The position numbers and the translations under genes were made by a program. This document shows, piece by piece, positions 15,784 to 24,187 of a DNA stretch of 64,000 nucleotides. Numbering within the stretch: the stretch's first letter is position 1; each line of letters begins with the position of its first letter. This DNA is from Hyphomonadaceae bacterium (GTDB lineage: Bacteria > Pseudomonadota > Alphaproteobacteria > Caulobacterales > Hyphomonadaceae): assembly GCA_030697555.1 (NCBI GenBank), contig JAUYPV010000002.1, positions 1 to 64,000 on the forward strand, read 5' to 3'. The notes below the pieces were generated by a model. It ran no database searches and was not told the origin of the DNA. It was given only the letters and a program-made list of their open reading frames with translations.

Positions 15784-17448
15784 TCAGGCGCCTACGATGC
15801 CTTCGGAGGCCGGCTCACCATTGGCGGTGAAAGCGAAGACGAGGCGGTTTCTGGCGGCGTCTCTCGTGAGGCTGAGGACGATGCTTTCGCCCGGCTGGAT
15901 CATGCGGCGGAATTTGAGGCGGGAGACCTGGAAGCTGGCGGGGAGGAAGCCCCACACTTCTTCCGCCAGGCGGACGGCGATGTGGGTCTGGGCGACGCCG
16001 GCGAGGATGGGACGGCCTGGGAAATGGCCATCGAACCAGCTCAGCTCCGGCTTCAGGACGAAAACGATGCGCGCGTCGTTGTCGCTGGTGGGCGCGATCT
16101 GGGCATCGAGGGTCTGGATGAGAGAACCGCCTTCGAACAGGCCGGCGATGTCCGCGGCGACGCGCTTGCCCTGGGCGTTGACCGGGATACGGCCGACGAA
16201 GCGCCAGCGCTTGGGGCGTTCGGCGGGCTCGAGGTGGGCCGCAAGCTTCTCGCGCAGCTTGCGGCTGAAGCGGAAGGCGCCGAGGCGAGCGAGCTCGGAT
16301 CCGGCTTCGGGTGTGAGGACAACAGCCCCGCCGAGGATTTCGCCACCCTCGGCGTTGATGACAGCGATGGCGGCGTCGGCTGTTTCGGGGAGCGCCTTCA
16401 GCGCCTCTTCGACGCGTGTGAGCGAGATGCGCTTGCCTTCGATCTTCACGATGCGGTCGGCGCGGCCGCGCAGGTGAAAGCGGCCATCGGGCAGGAGTTC
16501 GATGAGATCGCCCATGCGTTGGGTGATCTCGCCGATGAAGGGCGAGCGGACCAGAAGTGCGCCATCCTCGTCGAGGCTGATCGCCATGCCGGGCAACGGC
16601 TGCCAGGGTTCTTCATCGTGGTCACGCTGGCGCGAAGCGATGGCGCCGGTTTCTGTGCTGCCGAAGATTTCCCGCGGCGAGGCGCCGAACAGGGACGCAG
16701 CTTCCTGTGCTGCATCGAGCGGCAGAAGCTGGCCGGCGGAGAGAACGATCGCGGGCTTGCCATTGGGAAGCGGGAGGCCGGGTGGGATGCGGCGGAGGTG
16801 GGCGGGGCTGGTGACGGCCAGACCGCGCGGAGACATCTGCGTGGCGAAGACTTCCCAGAGAAAAGTCTGGCGGTCGTCGGCGCGCCAGCCGGCCAGGACC
16901 GGCAGGAGGACGCGGAACGTCATCCCGTAAATGTGCTGGTGAGAGACGGTTCCGGCGACGTGGTCGACGCGGCCGGACCATTCCCCCGCCCAGTGAATGA
17001 TCTCGGCGTCGAGCTGGCTCATCTTCTTCGGCGCCTGCTTGGGTGCGCCGGTGGAGCCGGAGGTGAAGAAGACGAGATCGGAGTCCGCGTCGACCTTGAT
17101 CGCCGAGCCGTCGCCGGGCGCGATGGCGAGCGGCGCACCGGGCCCGTCGTCGGTCAGCAGGTTCGCAGCATCGGCGCCGACTTCGCCGAGGTAGGCGGGC
17201 TGGGCATGCGGGATGACGGCGAGCGTGCGCCGGGCCAGCGCGCCTGCAAGCAGACCGGCGCAGAGAAGGGCTGCGGAATCGGTGTGGAGAAAGACGAGGC
17301 CCCTGCTCTCGTCCATCCCATCCTTCATCCATTGGGCGGCGCGGCGGGCGGCGGCGCGGATATCGCCTGCGGTGATCCTGCGATCGCCGTCGATGAACAG
17401 GACGCGCGCTTCGGGTGCTTGCGAAAGAGCTTCGAGAAAACCACTCAT
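15784..17448 (-). CDS. AMP-dependent aryl/acyl ligase fused to ApeI-type dehydratase
   Basis: A 554-residue two-domain protein. Residues about 1-430 are an adenylate-forming ligase with the AMP-binding motif VFFTSGSTGAPK near residue 135, GSTETGA near residue 270 and the C-terminal GRADRIVKIEGKRISL. Residues about 450-554 are a hot-dog dehydratase-like domain with LSWFDGHFPGRPILAGVAQ, as in FabA/FabZ and ApeI. In the aryl polyene pathway separate ApeH activates the aryl starter acid for loading onto ACP and ApeI dehydrates the growing chain; here the two are one polypeptide. The start overlaps the stop of the COG4648 gene (ATGA). The substrate is inferred from the cluster. Confidence 0.88.
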   Translation of the reverse strand: MSGFLEALSQAPEARVLFIDGDRRITAGDIRAAARRAAQWMKDGMDESRGLVFLHTDSAALLCAGLLAGALARRTLAVIPHAQPAYLGEVGADAANLLTDDGPGAPLAIAPGDGSAIKVDADSDLVFFTSGSTGAPKQAPKKMSQLDAEIIHWAGEWSGRVDHVAGTVSHQHIYGMTFRVLLPVLAGWRADDRQTFLWEVFATQMSPRGLAVTSPAHLRRIPPGLPLPNGKPAIVLSAGQLLPLDAAQEAASLFGASPREIFGSTETGAIASRQRDHDEEPWQPLPGMAISLDEDGALLVRSPFIGEITQRMGDLIELLPDGRFHLRGRADRIVKIEGKRISLTRVEEALKALPETADAAIAVINAEGGEILGGAVVLTPEAGSELARLGAFRFSRKLREKLAAHLEPAERPKRWRFVGRIPVNAQGKRVAADIAGLFEGGSLIQTLDAQIAPTSDNDARIVFVLKPELSWFDGHFPGRPILAGVAQTHIAVRLAEEVWGFLPASFQVSRLKFRRMIQPGESIVLSLTRDAARNRLVFAFTANGEPASEGIVGA

Positions 17449-18053
17449 CCGGGGTTGTGTCCGGCCGGCTCGCGGGCGCGAACGAAACCGCGCACGAGGA
17501 ACTCGCCGCCCAGCAGAGCGCCCATCAGGATGTAGGAGATGACGCCGTTGTAGATCGCCCATGTCTCGAGCGAGGCGACGAGCGCTGTCCAGAGCGCCAC
17601 AGCGCCGTTGAGCACAAGGAAGACACACCAGACCCAGGTGACGGTGCGCGTGTAACGTACGCCGCTTTCAGGAAGGTTGGGTTCCGCCATGCGCGCGAAA
17701 CGCTCGATCATGCTGGGCGGCCTGGCGAGCGACCAGGCGAAGGCGAACAACATCGCGCCAGTCATCAGCACGGGATAGAGCCGCATGGCGAGGTCGGCGT
17801 TTATGAAGCTGAACATTCCAAGCGTGGCGGCGGCGGCTAGCGCGGCCCAGGTGAGCCCGGCGGGCGCGGATTTCGCGAAGCCCGTCAGCGAACGCAACGC
17901 CAGAACGGCGACGAGCGCCAATGTCACCACCAGAGGGCCGAGCGGCCGGGCCAGCACGAGCGCGAATAACGGAAAGAAGAGCGAGATAGCGCCGAGCACG
18001 AGGCTGAGAAGGTCTGGCCTCGCGCGCCGGGGCGTCTCTGCGGGCGCGGTCAT
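17445..18053 (-). CDS. COG4648-type membrane protein of the aryl polyene cluster (ApeG-like)
   Basis: A 202-residue inner-membrane protein with about six hydrophobic segments. It has the central motif RLYPVLMTGAMLFAFAWSL and a C-terminal WCVFLVLNGAVALWTAL followed by WAIYNGVISYILMG. This is the pattern of the COG4648 family, which is regularly found between ACP and ligase genes in aryl polyene clusters. No enzyme activity is known to me. It overlaps both neighbours by four bases (ACP upstream, ligase downstream), so the block is tightly coupled. Confidence 0.85.
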   Translation of the reverse strand: MTAPAETPRRARPDLLSLVLGAISLFFPLFALVLARPLGPLVVTLALVAVLALRSLTGFAKSAPAGLTWAALAAAATLGMFSFINADLAMRLYPVLMTGAMLFAFAWSLARPPSMIERFARMAEPNLPESGVRYTRTVTWVWCVFLVLNGAVALWTALVASLETWAIYNGVISYILMGALLGGEFLVRGFVRAREPAGHNPG

Positions 18054-18298
18054 TTCTTTGTTGTGAGCGACTGCACCAGCGTCACAAGATCCTGCACCGT
18101 GCGGACGTTCTCGAACTGGTCGGGCGAGACCTTGCGGCCGGTCTGTTCCTGCAACTTCACCATGAGATCGACGGCGTCGATGGAATCGAGACCCAGATCG
18201 TCGATCAACAGGGCCTCGGGGCGGACCTGTTCGGCCGGAATCTCGAAGGTGTCGGTGAGGTAGGCGACGATCTGGCTGTAGGCTTGTTCAGGGGTCAT
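18050..18298 (-). CDS. acyl carrier protein (second of pair, ApeF-like)
   Basis: An 82-residue four-helix acyl carrier protein with the phosphopantetheine attachment motif DLGLDSIDAVDLMVKL; Ser39 is the modified residue. It would carry the aryl polyene chain during extension. It lies eight bases after the stop of the first ACP and overlaps the membrane-protein gene by four bases. Two different ACPs side by side are usual for aryl polyene clusters. Confidence 0.92.
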   Translation of the reverse strand: MTPEQAYSQIVAYLTDTFEIPAEQVRPEALLIDDLGLDSIDAVDLMVKLQEQTGRKVSPDQFENVRTVQDLVTLVQSLTTKK

Positions 18299-18305
18299 GG
18301 CCGGC

Positions 18306-18560
18306 TCACTTCGCGCCGATGAAGGCAGCTAGCGCGCGCACGCTCCGGAAGTGCGCGGCAATGTTCTTGTCCTGCGGGTCGATCTTCACGCCGTACTTCT
18401 TCTGGATGTTCACGCCGAGTTCCAACGCATCGATCGAATCGAGCGCGAGGCCGGATTCGTCGAACAGGTTCTCCTCCGAACCGATGTCCTCCGGGCGCAC
18501 ATCCTCGAGCGCCAGAACGTCGACGATCATCTTTTTCAGTTCGGCTTCGATTTCACTCAT
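18306..18560 (-). CDS. acyl carrier protein (first of pair, ApeE-like)
   Basis: An 84-residue acyl carrier protein with the attachment motif ESGLALDSIDALELGVNI; Ser42 is the modified residue. It is only moderately similar to its neighbour ACP, which suggests divided roles such as starter loading versus elongation. The start overlaps the PlsC-like gene stop by four bases. Modification is likely by the phosphopantetheinyl transferase at 20179-20667. Confidence 0.92.
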   Translation of the reverse strand: MSEIEAELKKMIVDVLALEDVRPEDIGSEENLFDESGLALDSIDALELGVNIQKKYGVKIDPQDKNIAAHFRSVRALAAFIGAK

Positions 18561-19366
18561 AACGCCAGAAGGCCCTCGATCCGCTGCGCCACGTCCGTCG
18601 TCAACCGGCGGACCGCAGCAGGCGACCGGTCATTACCATATTGTTCCACCGTATCAATTCGCTCATGGACCCGGATGGTCCAGTGGCCTTTGGACGGCGG
18701 CGCGTAGTACCACGGCTCGCCCTTGCGCAGCATCGGCGGATTGACGCGGATCGAGACGACCTGGACCGGCGCGCCCGCCGAGAGCGCGATGTGCGCGAAG
18801 CCTTTCTGGTAGCGCCGCGCGGCGCCATCGGGCGTGCGCGAGCCCTCCGGGAAGATCACCAGATTGTACCCATCCTTCAGCGCCGCGGTGCAGTCGGCGA
18901 TCAGCTTTTCCGGGTCGCCGAGATTGGGGATGAAATCGGCCGAGGTCACCACGCCGCGCATGAACGGATTGCGCCAGACGCCTTCCTTCACGACCGCTCG
19001 GGTGTGCTGCATGAACGACATCAGGAAGACGACGTCGAGCAGCGAGGGATGGTTGGCGATGACGATCGTACCGCGGAGGTTCTTCAGCACTTCAGGCTTG
19101 TCGATGTCCCAGCTCACCGTGCCCATGAAGCGGATGACGCGGACGAACAGCCACCAGATGCGATGGACGCACGCTTGCGCGATCTCCGAGCGTTTCTTCC
19201 GGTCGCTGATAAAGACGTTGAACGCCGGGAAGATGAAGATCGCCATGAACAGGCCGCCAAGGCCGAAGAAGGCGAAGGCGACGGCGGTGGTGAATGTGCG
19301 GAAAGCGCGCTCCACGGGCGAAAGCCAGGAGAGTGTGGGAGGAGCGGCGTTGGTTACGGTCGCCAT
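18557..19366 (-). CDS. PlsC-type acyltransferase of the aryl polyene cluster (ApeD-like)
   Basis: A 269-residue membrane-associated acyltransferase. A hydrophobic segment near residues 25-50 precedes the catalytic NHPSLLDVVFLM (the family's NHxxxxD with His and Asp present) and the substrate motif FPEGSRTPDG. Family members move acyl groups from acyl-ACP or acyl-CoA to lysophospholipids. In this cluster it may attach the polyene to its lipid anchor or make that anchor (inference). It overlaps the KS-like gene upstream by 13 bases and the ACP downstream by four. Confidence 0.88.
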   Translation of the reverse strand: MATVTNAAPPTLSWLSPVERAFRTFTTAVAFAFFGLGGLFMAIFIFPAFNVFISDRKKRSEIAQACVHRIWWLFVRVIRFMGTVSWDIDKPEVLKNLRGTIVIANHPSLLDVVFLMSFMQHTRAVVKEGVWRNPFMRGVVTSADFIPNLGDPEKLIADCTAALKDGYNLVIFPEGSRTPDGAARRYQKGFAHIALSAGAPVQVVSIRVNPPMLRKGEPWYYAPPSKGHWTIRVHERIDTVEQYGNDRSPAAVRRLTTDVAQRIEGLLAL

Positions 19367-20022
19367 GTGACGGCCTCCGCTCCTGCAGCCAGGGCGCGCG
19401 CCAGAGCTTCGGCGCCCGTCCGGCCATCTTCAAGTGCGTGGGCTTCGCCGCCGCCAGCAACGAGCCGCACGGCGATGTGCACGGCAGGCCCCGGCTCGTC
19501 GAGCGGTTCATAAACGCCCACCAGCGGATGGTCGGCATAGAGCATGATGAGGCTGGGCGAGCCCGAAGACAGGCGGAGCCAGGATTCCGTGAATCCCGCC
19601 GCCATGGAGCGCCGTGCGGCGGCGACAGCGGTGTGGCCTGCCCGGTTCGCCGTCATCTGGCTGGCGGCGCCTACGGCGGCGTTGTGAACCGACATGGAGA
19701 ACTTCGCCGGCGACATGATCTCATCGGTTGCCAACTGCATCAGCAGGTCCGTCGTGAGATCCATGTTGCCATGGCGCGAGGCGAAGACGATCTCTTCGTC
19801 GGCGCCCATCCGGGCGATGCCGGCGATGCAACGGGCGACGCCAAGATCGAACGTGCTCATGCGGCGGCGCTGTGCCTTGGGCAATAGGTCGTCGCCGGCG
19901 ACCGAGCCGAGCAGGTCCTCGTTCCCGTCCTTTCGGACGATCGCGGCAAAAGCCGCAACGCTGACGATGAGATTCGTCCCGCCGGCCCTGAAAGGCTCTG
20001 TTTTTGCGCTTACGCCGACCAT
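19354..20022 (-). CDS. beta-ketoacyl synthase-like chain-length partner (ApeC-like)
   Basis: A 222-residue protein matching the short N-terminal ketoacyl-synthase family (Ketoacyl-synt_2). It contains SVHNAAVGAASQMTANRAG where an active ketosynthase would have its catalytic Cys, and has no Cys there, so it is unlikely to condense on its own. In the E. coli aryl polyene system the related ApeC pairs with a ketosynthase as a chain-length factor. The start at 20022 has GGGGGTGG upstream; earlier in-frame starts overlap the divergent transferase gene. It is the first gene of the second leftward block. Confidence 0.8.
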   Translation of the reverse strand: MVGVSAKTEPFRAGGTNLIVSVAAFAAIVRKDGNEDLLGSVAGDDLLPKAQRRRMSTFDLGVARCIAGIARMGADEEIVFASRHGNMDLTTDLLMQLATDEIMSPAKFSMSVHNAAVGAASQMTANRAGHTAVAAARRSMAAGFTESWLRLSSGSPSLIMLYADHPLVGVYEPLDEPGPAVHIAVRLVAGGGEAHALEDGRTGAEALARALAAGAEAVTWRP

Positions 20023-20178
20023 AACCACCCCCTGAAGGGCGGATATTAGCGACCCCGGGGACACGGCGCCAGCAGGGCATGAAGCAGTCAGACCGTCCTG
20101 ATATCGGGATTTTGCGGGTCCCGCTGGCCCATGGCCTCGAGGCGCCTGTAACTGGGGTGTTTTCAGCGGGGTGCACCA

Positions 20179-20667
20179 TTGGGTGAACGGAACCCGGATA
20201 TCCATGTGGAACTCGGGAAGCTGGCGCCCGTTACGACGCGCCATCGACGCGAGGACCAGCGCCGCGTCGCGCGGGAAATCCGGCAGGCGGCGCCTGCCGG
20301 CTCGATCCTGAGCCACAGCCATAGCCGGGGGATCATTGCCGTCGCGTCGGCATCGCTGCCCGTCGTGAAGCTCGGCATCGACGTCGAGTTCATCGACCCT
20401 GCAAGACCATGGCGCGAGATCGCCGCCGTGTTCATGCCAGCGGCGGCGGGAACTTCACTCGGCGACAGCGACTTCTGCCGGCTGTGGACGTTCGGCGAAG
20501 CGCACTTCAAGGCGTTTGGCGAAACGCCCTCGCCCGACATGCTGGTCGAAGTTGCGCGGCTGCCGATCGACGATGAGGCAAGGGAATTCCAGCCGCGCCG
20601 TTTCTGGCGCAGCGAGAAGCTGGCTGAAGGCTTCTGGCTTTCCGTCGTGTGGGAGCGTGGCGTCTAA
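20179..20667 (+). CDS. 4'-phosphopantetheinyl transferase-like protein
   Basis: A 162-residue protein with the two signatures of Sfp-type phosphopantetheinyl transferases: KLGIDVEFIDPARPW (Mg-binding Asp and Glu) and FCRLWTFGEAHFKAFGE. In the second signature the usual first Lys of WxxKEAxxK is replaced by Gly, while Glu and the last Lys remain. The role would be to load phosphopantetheine on the two ACPs of the cluster. The only in-frame starts are a TTG at 20179 and a CTG at 20152; TTG is chosen, with GGGGTG upstream. It is on the opposite strand to the surrounding biosynthesis genes and ends four bases into the glycosyltransferase gene. Confidence 0.8.
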   Translation: MGERNPDIHVELGKLAPVTTRHRREDQRRVAREIRQAAPAGSILSHSHSRGIIAVASASLPVVKLGIDVEFIDPARPWREIAAVFMPAAAGTSLGDSDFCRLWTFGEAHFKAFGETPSPDMLVEVARLPIDDEAREFQPRRFWRSEKLAEGFWLSVVWERGV

Positions 20668-21422
20668 CGCTTTGCGCTCGCCCTGCGCAGCATCCGGATC
20701 GGCACACGCACAGGGGCCTGCAGCGCCAGCCGTGTGTGCATCATCGAGATCTGCACATTGTCGGACCACATCCGGAAGTTGGAGACGTTCCCTTCTGGAT
20801 AGGTGACCCTGACCGGCATTTCGATCGTGCGGAGACCGCGCCAGTTGAGCTGGACCAGAATCTCGGTGTCGAAATCCATGCGGTCGCCGATCATCTCGCG
20901 ATCGATCACCACGGTCGTCTCGCCGAGGGGATAGACGCGGAAGCCGCACATCGAATCCGATATCTCGTTCGACATCGTCTCCACGCGCACCCAGAAGTGT
21001 GTGATGTGGCGGCCGACCTTGCGGGATTTCGGGATCGACGCGTCATAGACGGGGACGCCGCAGATGACCGCGCGCGGATTTGCCTGCGCGAGATCGATCA
21101 GCGCCTGAGCCACGCCAAGGTCATGCTGGCCGTCGGCATCAACCTGCACGGCATGCGTCCAACCCAGCTCGCGCGCGCCGCGCAGGCCGGTCTTGACCGC
21201 CGCGCCCTTGCCTCCGTTCGCATGGCGGCGCAGCACACGAATGCGCGCCGCCGGATCGTGAAGCTCACGGATCGCCGCCGCCTCCGCCTCGGCGTTGCCG
21301 TCATCGACAATGAGCACGGGCAGGCCGAGCGCCTTGAGACGGCCGACAATCTCCGGCAGCCGCGTGACGTGCCGGTAAGTCGGGATGATGGCCCCGATGA
21401 TGAATTCAGGCTGTTCCGCCAC
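20664..21422 (-). CDS. family 2 glycosyltransferase
   Basis: A 252-residue GT-A fold glycosyltransferase. It has AIIPTYRHVTRLPEIV at the N-terminus, VLIVDDGN, HANGGKGAAVKTGL, the metal-binding DADGQHD near residue 95 and a late SMCGFRVYPL. These match dolichyl-phosphate-mannose-synthase-like GT2 enzymes. In E. coli-type aryl polyene clusters a GT2 domain is part of ApeJ; here the glycosyl- and acyltransferase functions are on separate genes. It probably sugar-decorates the lipid acceptor of the polyene (inference). The start is a GTG. Confidence 0.88.
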   Translation of the reverse strand: MAEQPEFIIGAIIPTYRHVTRLPEIVGRLKALGLPVLIVDDGNAEAEAAAIRELHDPAARIRVLRRHANGGKGAAVKTGLRGARELGWTHAVQVDADGQHDLGVAQALIDLAQANPRAVICGVPVYDASIPKSRKVGRHITHFWVRVETMSNEISDSMCGFRVYPLGETTVVIDREMIGDRMDFDTEILVQLNWRGLRTIEMPVRVTYPEGNVSNFRMWSDNVQISMMHTRLALQAPVRVPIRMLRRASAKR

Positions 21423-21575
21423 GATCGCCGCCCTGCTCTGGCGAAGCTGTCCCTTTCCGCTGCGCCGAGATCAAGCCCTCGCAGCCAATTCCAGTTGACA
21501 ATAAAGGCGTATCTCGCCACCCATGCCGCCGACCGGATCGACGCGCGATCCATTGAAAACAGGGGGTTTTGCCCG

Positions 21576-21995
21576 ATGAAACTGAAGCTTGCCGTTGTCG
21601 CTCTCGCCGCCCTCGCCGTCGCCGGCCCTGCCCAGGCGCGGAAGGATTTCCAGCTCTTCTCGATCGACCTCGTGAAGGCGCATCCGGATTACGCCGCCAA
21701 GATTGGCGACTTCAAGTTCGTGTTCGGCGATTCGGTCTCGGGCAAATCGCTCGGCTCGACATCGACCCGCAAGTCGACCAACGGCCTCACCAAGTCCGAC
21801 CAGGACGCCTGCGTGTGGGCGATGCTCTCGGCGCTGATCGCGTTCAAGGCTGACGCGGTAGGCCGTGGCGGCACGTCGGTGCAGGGCATCAAGTCGACCG
21901 TGACCGGCGAGAAATTCTCGTCCGCCACCGAGTTCCAGTGCATCTCCGGCTTCACCAACTCGCGCGTCTATCTCGAAGGCGTCGTGGTGCAATAA
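21576..21995 (+). CDS. small periplasmic protein of unknown function
   Basis: A 139-residue protein with a signal peptide (MKLKLAVVALAALAVAGPAQA) and a mature domain of about 118 residues. The mature part contains KIGDFKFVFGDS, two Cys residues (ACVWAM and FQCISG) that could form a disulfide, and a Ser/Thr-rich middle. Similar small secreted proteins are sometimes mislabelled as excinuclease subunits in databases; nothing here suggests DNA repair. It is divergent from the glycosyltransferase gene and convergent with the MipA/OmpV gene, with a strong terminator between. Membership in the aryl polyene cluster is uncertain. Confidence 0.75.
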   Translation: MKLKLAVVALAALAVAGPAQARKDFQLFSIDLVKAHPDYAAKIGDFKFVFGDSVSGKSLGSTSTRKSTNGLTKSDQDACVWAMLSALIAFKADAVGRGGTSVQGIKSTVTGEKFSSATEFQCISGFTNSRVYLEGVVVQ

Positions 21996-22021
21996 GCCGG
22001 CGCATTCGCGCTGAGGTTTCG

Positions 22022-22053
22022 AAAGCCCGTCCGGGAAACCGGGCGGGCTTTTT
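22022..22053 (+). terminator. strong rho-independent terminator
   Basis: AAAGCCCG-T-CCGG, loop GAAA, CCGG-G-CGGGCTTT followed by more T gives a stem of about 13 pairs. It ends 18 bases before the stop of the convergent MipA/OmpV gene. Because the outer pairs are A-T runs, it could end transcription in both directions. Confidence 0.85.
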
Positions 22054-22071
22054 CGGGCCTACTTTCTGGGC

Positions 22072-22944
22072 CTACATGTCGTCGTTCTTCGCGCGGCTTT
22101 TGCTCTTGAGCGCCTTCCACACGAAGCTGAAGCTAAGCGCGTGAGTGACATCCTCCTCGAGCAGCGGGCTACGCTCGTTGGCCGAACCGCTGAACACGCG
22201 GCCCTGGTAGGTGAGGAAGATCTGCAGGTCGTCGGTGATCTCGCGCGTCCAGGAAAGCTTGAGGCCGGTGGCGAGATAGCCGCCTTCTGCGATATAGGCC
22301 GGGCGCGTGGCGGTCGCGTATTGCGGGGCGACGCCGTACCAGTAGTCCATCAGGTTTTCGTCGGCGAAGGAGGCGAAGAGCTGGGCGTTCCAGCTATGGC
22401 GCAGCTGGCTGTTGTACTGCCGGCGGAACATGATCGACGGTTCCGTCAGCCAGCCTTCATGGCCGATGCTCTTGAAGTCGCTGGCCGCCACCGCGCGCAC
22501 GGGCAGGAAGGCGGTGACCTCCGTGCGGCCGTCGCTCGTCCAGCCGGTGTCCGAGATGTGCCAGACACCCTGCGGGCCGATCTGGAAGAGATAGTCTAGG
22601 TCGGGCATGCCGGCGCGCGACTCGGTGTCCTCGGCCGAATAGGCGGCGTCGAGCGAGAGATCGAGTTCGAACGTCTTGTTTTCCGCCGCGATGGCGCGGG
22701 CGACGCCGTATTCGCCGAAACGGATGCGGTCGCCGCGATAGATGAACAGCGGCGCGCCGACGCCGTTGGTCACCATTTGAGATGACCCGGGATAGGCGGG
22801 ACCGTAAAGTGCGGTCGCGCCGACGCGCAGCTCCCACAGGGGCTCATCAGGTGCGAGCGAGGCGGGATCTCTCTCCTGCGCATTCGCGCAGGGTGCAGTT
22901 ACCGCAGCCAGCGCGAGGCCGGCTAGAAGACGTGTCGTCGTCAT
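22072..22944 (-). CDS. MipA/OmpV-family outer-membrane protein
   Basis: A 290-residue beta-barrel protein with a signal peptide ending in CANAQE. The mature part opens LWELRVGATALYGPAYPGSSQ, a MipA/OmpV hallmark, and ends with an aromatic-rich strand (ALSFSFVWKALKSK). These proteins sit in the outer membrane; some act as scaffold or small-molecule porins. The start at 22944 lies 16 bases downstream of the ketosynthase stop, so this is the last gene of the long leftward aryl polyene operon. A role in surface display or export of the pigment is inferred. Confidence 0.88.
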   Translation of the reverse strand: MTTTRLLAGLALAAVTAPCANAQERDPASLAPDEPLWELRVGATALYGPAYPGSSQMVTNGVGAPLFIYRGDRIRFGEYGVARAIAAENKTFELDLSLDAAYSAEDTESRAGMPDLDYLFQIGPQGVWHISDTGWTSDGRTEVTAFLPVRAVAASDFKSIGHEGWLTEPSIMFRRQYNSQLRHSWNAQLFASFADENLMDYWYGVAPQYATATRPAYIAEGGYLATGLKLSWTREITDDLQIFLTYQGRVFSGSANERSPLLEEDVTHALSFSFVWKALKSKSRAKNDDM

Positions 22945-22960
22945 GTGCTGCCTGCCCGGT

Positions 22961-24187
22961 TCAGATGCGCTTGAAGACAAGCGACGTGTTGATGCCGCCG
23001 AAGGCGAAGTTGCTGGACGCGAAATAGCCGTTCTCGAAACGGCGCGGCTGGCCGATGACATAGTCGAGTTCGCCGCACTTGGGATCGACGTTCTTGAGGT
23101 TCGCGGTGGCCGGTATGCGGCCTTCGTTCAGCATTTCGATGCCGAGCCAGGCTTCGATCGCGCCGCAGGGGCCGAGCGTGTGGCCGAAATGGCCCTTGAG
23201 CGTGTGGAAGGGAACCTTGGAGCCGTAGACAGCGGCGGTTGCTCGGCTTTCGACAATATCGCCAGCGACCGTGCCTGTGCCGTGGCCGGAGATGAAGGCG
23301 AGGTCGGACGCGCTGATGCCAGCCATCTGCAGCGCTTCACGCATCGCGCGCGACTGGGTTTCCTCGGCGGGCTGGGAGATGTGCGTGCCATCGCAGTTGG
23401 TGGAATAGCCGACGACTTCGGCGAGCGGTTTGGCGCCTCGTGCAAGGGCGTGTTCGAGTTCTTCAAGAATGAGGATCGCCGCGCCTTCGCCGATGACCAG
23501 GCCATCGCGCGAGGCGTCGAACGGGCGGACGGCGGTTTCGGGCTCGTCGTTGTGGTTGCTGCTGGTGGCGTAGAGGCGATCGAACACCATAGTCATCGAC
23601 GGGCAGAACTCCTCCGCACCTCCTGCGACCATGATCTCGGCCTGACCGGCGCGAATAGCGTCGAACGCGCTGCCGATGCCTTGCGAGCCCGAGGTGCAGG
23701 CAGACGATGTCGTGAAGAGACGACCCTGCAGGCCGAGAAACACCGCGATGTTCACCGGCGTAGTGTGGCTCATCATGCGGATGTAACTGGTGGCGTTGAG
23801 GCCGCCTGCCTTGCCAGTGTCGAGGAAGGTGACGAAGTCCTTGATCGGCGGTGTGGAGCCGAACGAGGATCCGCACGCGACACCGGCACGGCCGGACTTG
23901 AGCACCGGATCGTCCTTGAGGCCCGCAGACTCCAGCGCGTTCTCGGCGGTCTTCACCGCCATCACGGCAACACGGCCCATGGAGCGGCCCTGCTGACGCT
24001 TGTAGACGCCCTCATGATCGAACCAGTCGGCGGGTGCGCCGAGGCGTGTCGACATGTCGACCAGTCGGTCCCAGTCGGGAATGTATTTGACGCCGGTCTT
24101 TCCGGCGAAGAGCGCTTCGCGCACGACAGGCCAGTCGCCGCCGAGCGACGTCGTCCCCGCCATTCCCGTGACTACAACGCGTCGCAC
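22961..24187 (-). CDS. beta-ketoacyl-ACP synthase (ApeR-like)
   Basis: A 408-residue FabF-type ketosynthase with the complete catalytic set: Cys in SSACTSGSQGIGSAF, His in SGHGTGTVAGD and His in LKGHFGHTLGPCGA. It condenses malonyl units onto the acyl chain on ACP. It is the last of four polyketide genes in the order ketosynthase, dehydratase, ketoreductase, ketosynthase, which matches apeO-P-Q-R. The start is a GTG overlapping the ketoreductase stop by one base. Confidence 0.92.
   Translation of the reverse strand: MRRVVVTGMAGTTSLGGDWPVVREALFAGKTGVKYIPDWDRLVDMSTRLGAPADWFDHEGVYKRQQGRSMGRVAVMAVKTAENALESAGLKDDPVLKSGRAGVACGSSFGSTPPIKDFVTFLDTGKAGGLNATSYIRMMSHTTPVNIAVFLGLQGRLFTTSSACTSGSQGIGSAFDAIRAGQAEIMVAGGAEEFCPSMTMVFDRLYATSSNHNDEPETAVRPFDASRDGLVIGEGAAILILEELEHALARGAKPLAEVVGYSTNCDGTHISQPAEETQSRAMREALQMAGISASDLAFISGHGTGTVAGDIVESRATAAVYGSKVPFHTLKGHFGHTLGPCGAIEAWLGIEMLNEGRIPATANLKNVDPKCGELDYVIGQPRRFENGYFASSNFAFGGINTSLVFKRI

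Noticed and set aside
20649..21575. Long rightward frame running into the periplasmic protein gene
   Set aside because: The part before 21576 is antisense to the GT2 glycosyltransferase; the signal peptide and a good start occur only at 21576.
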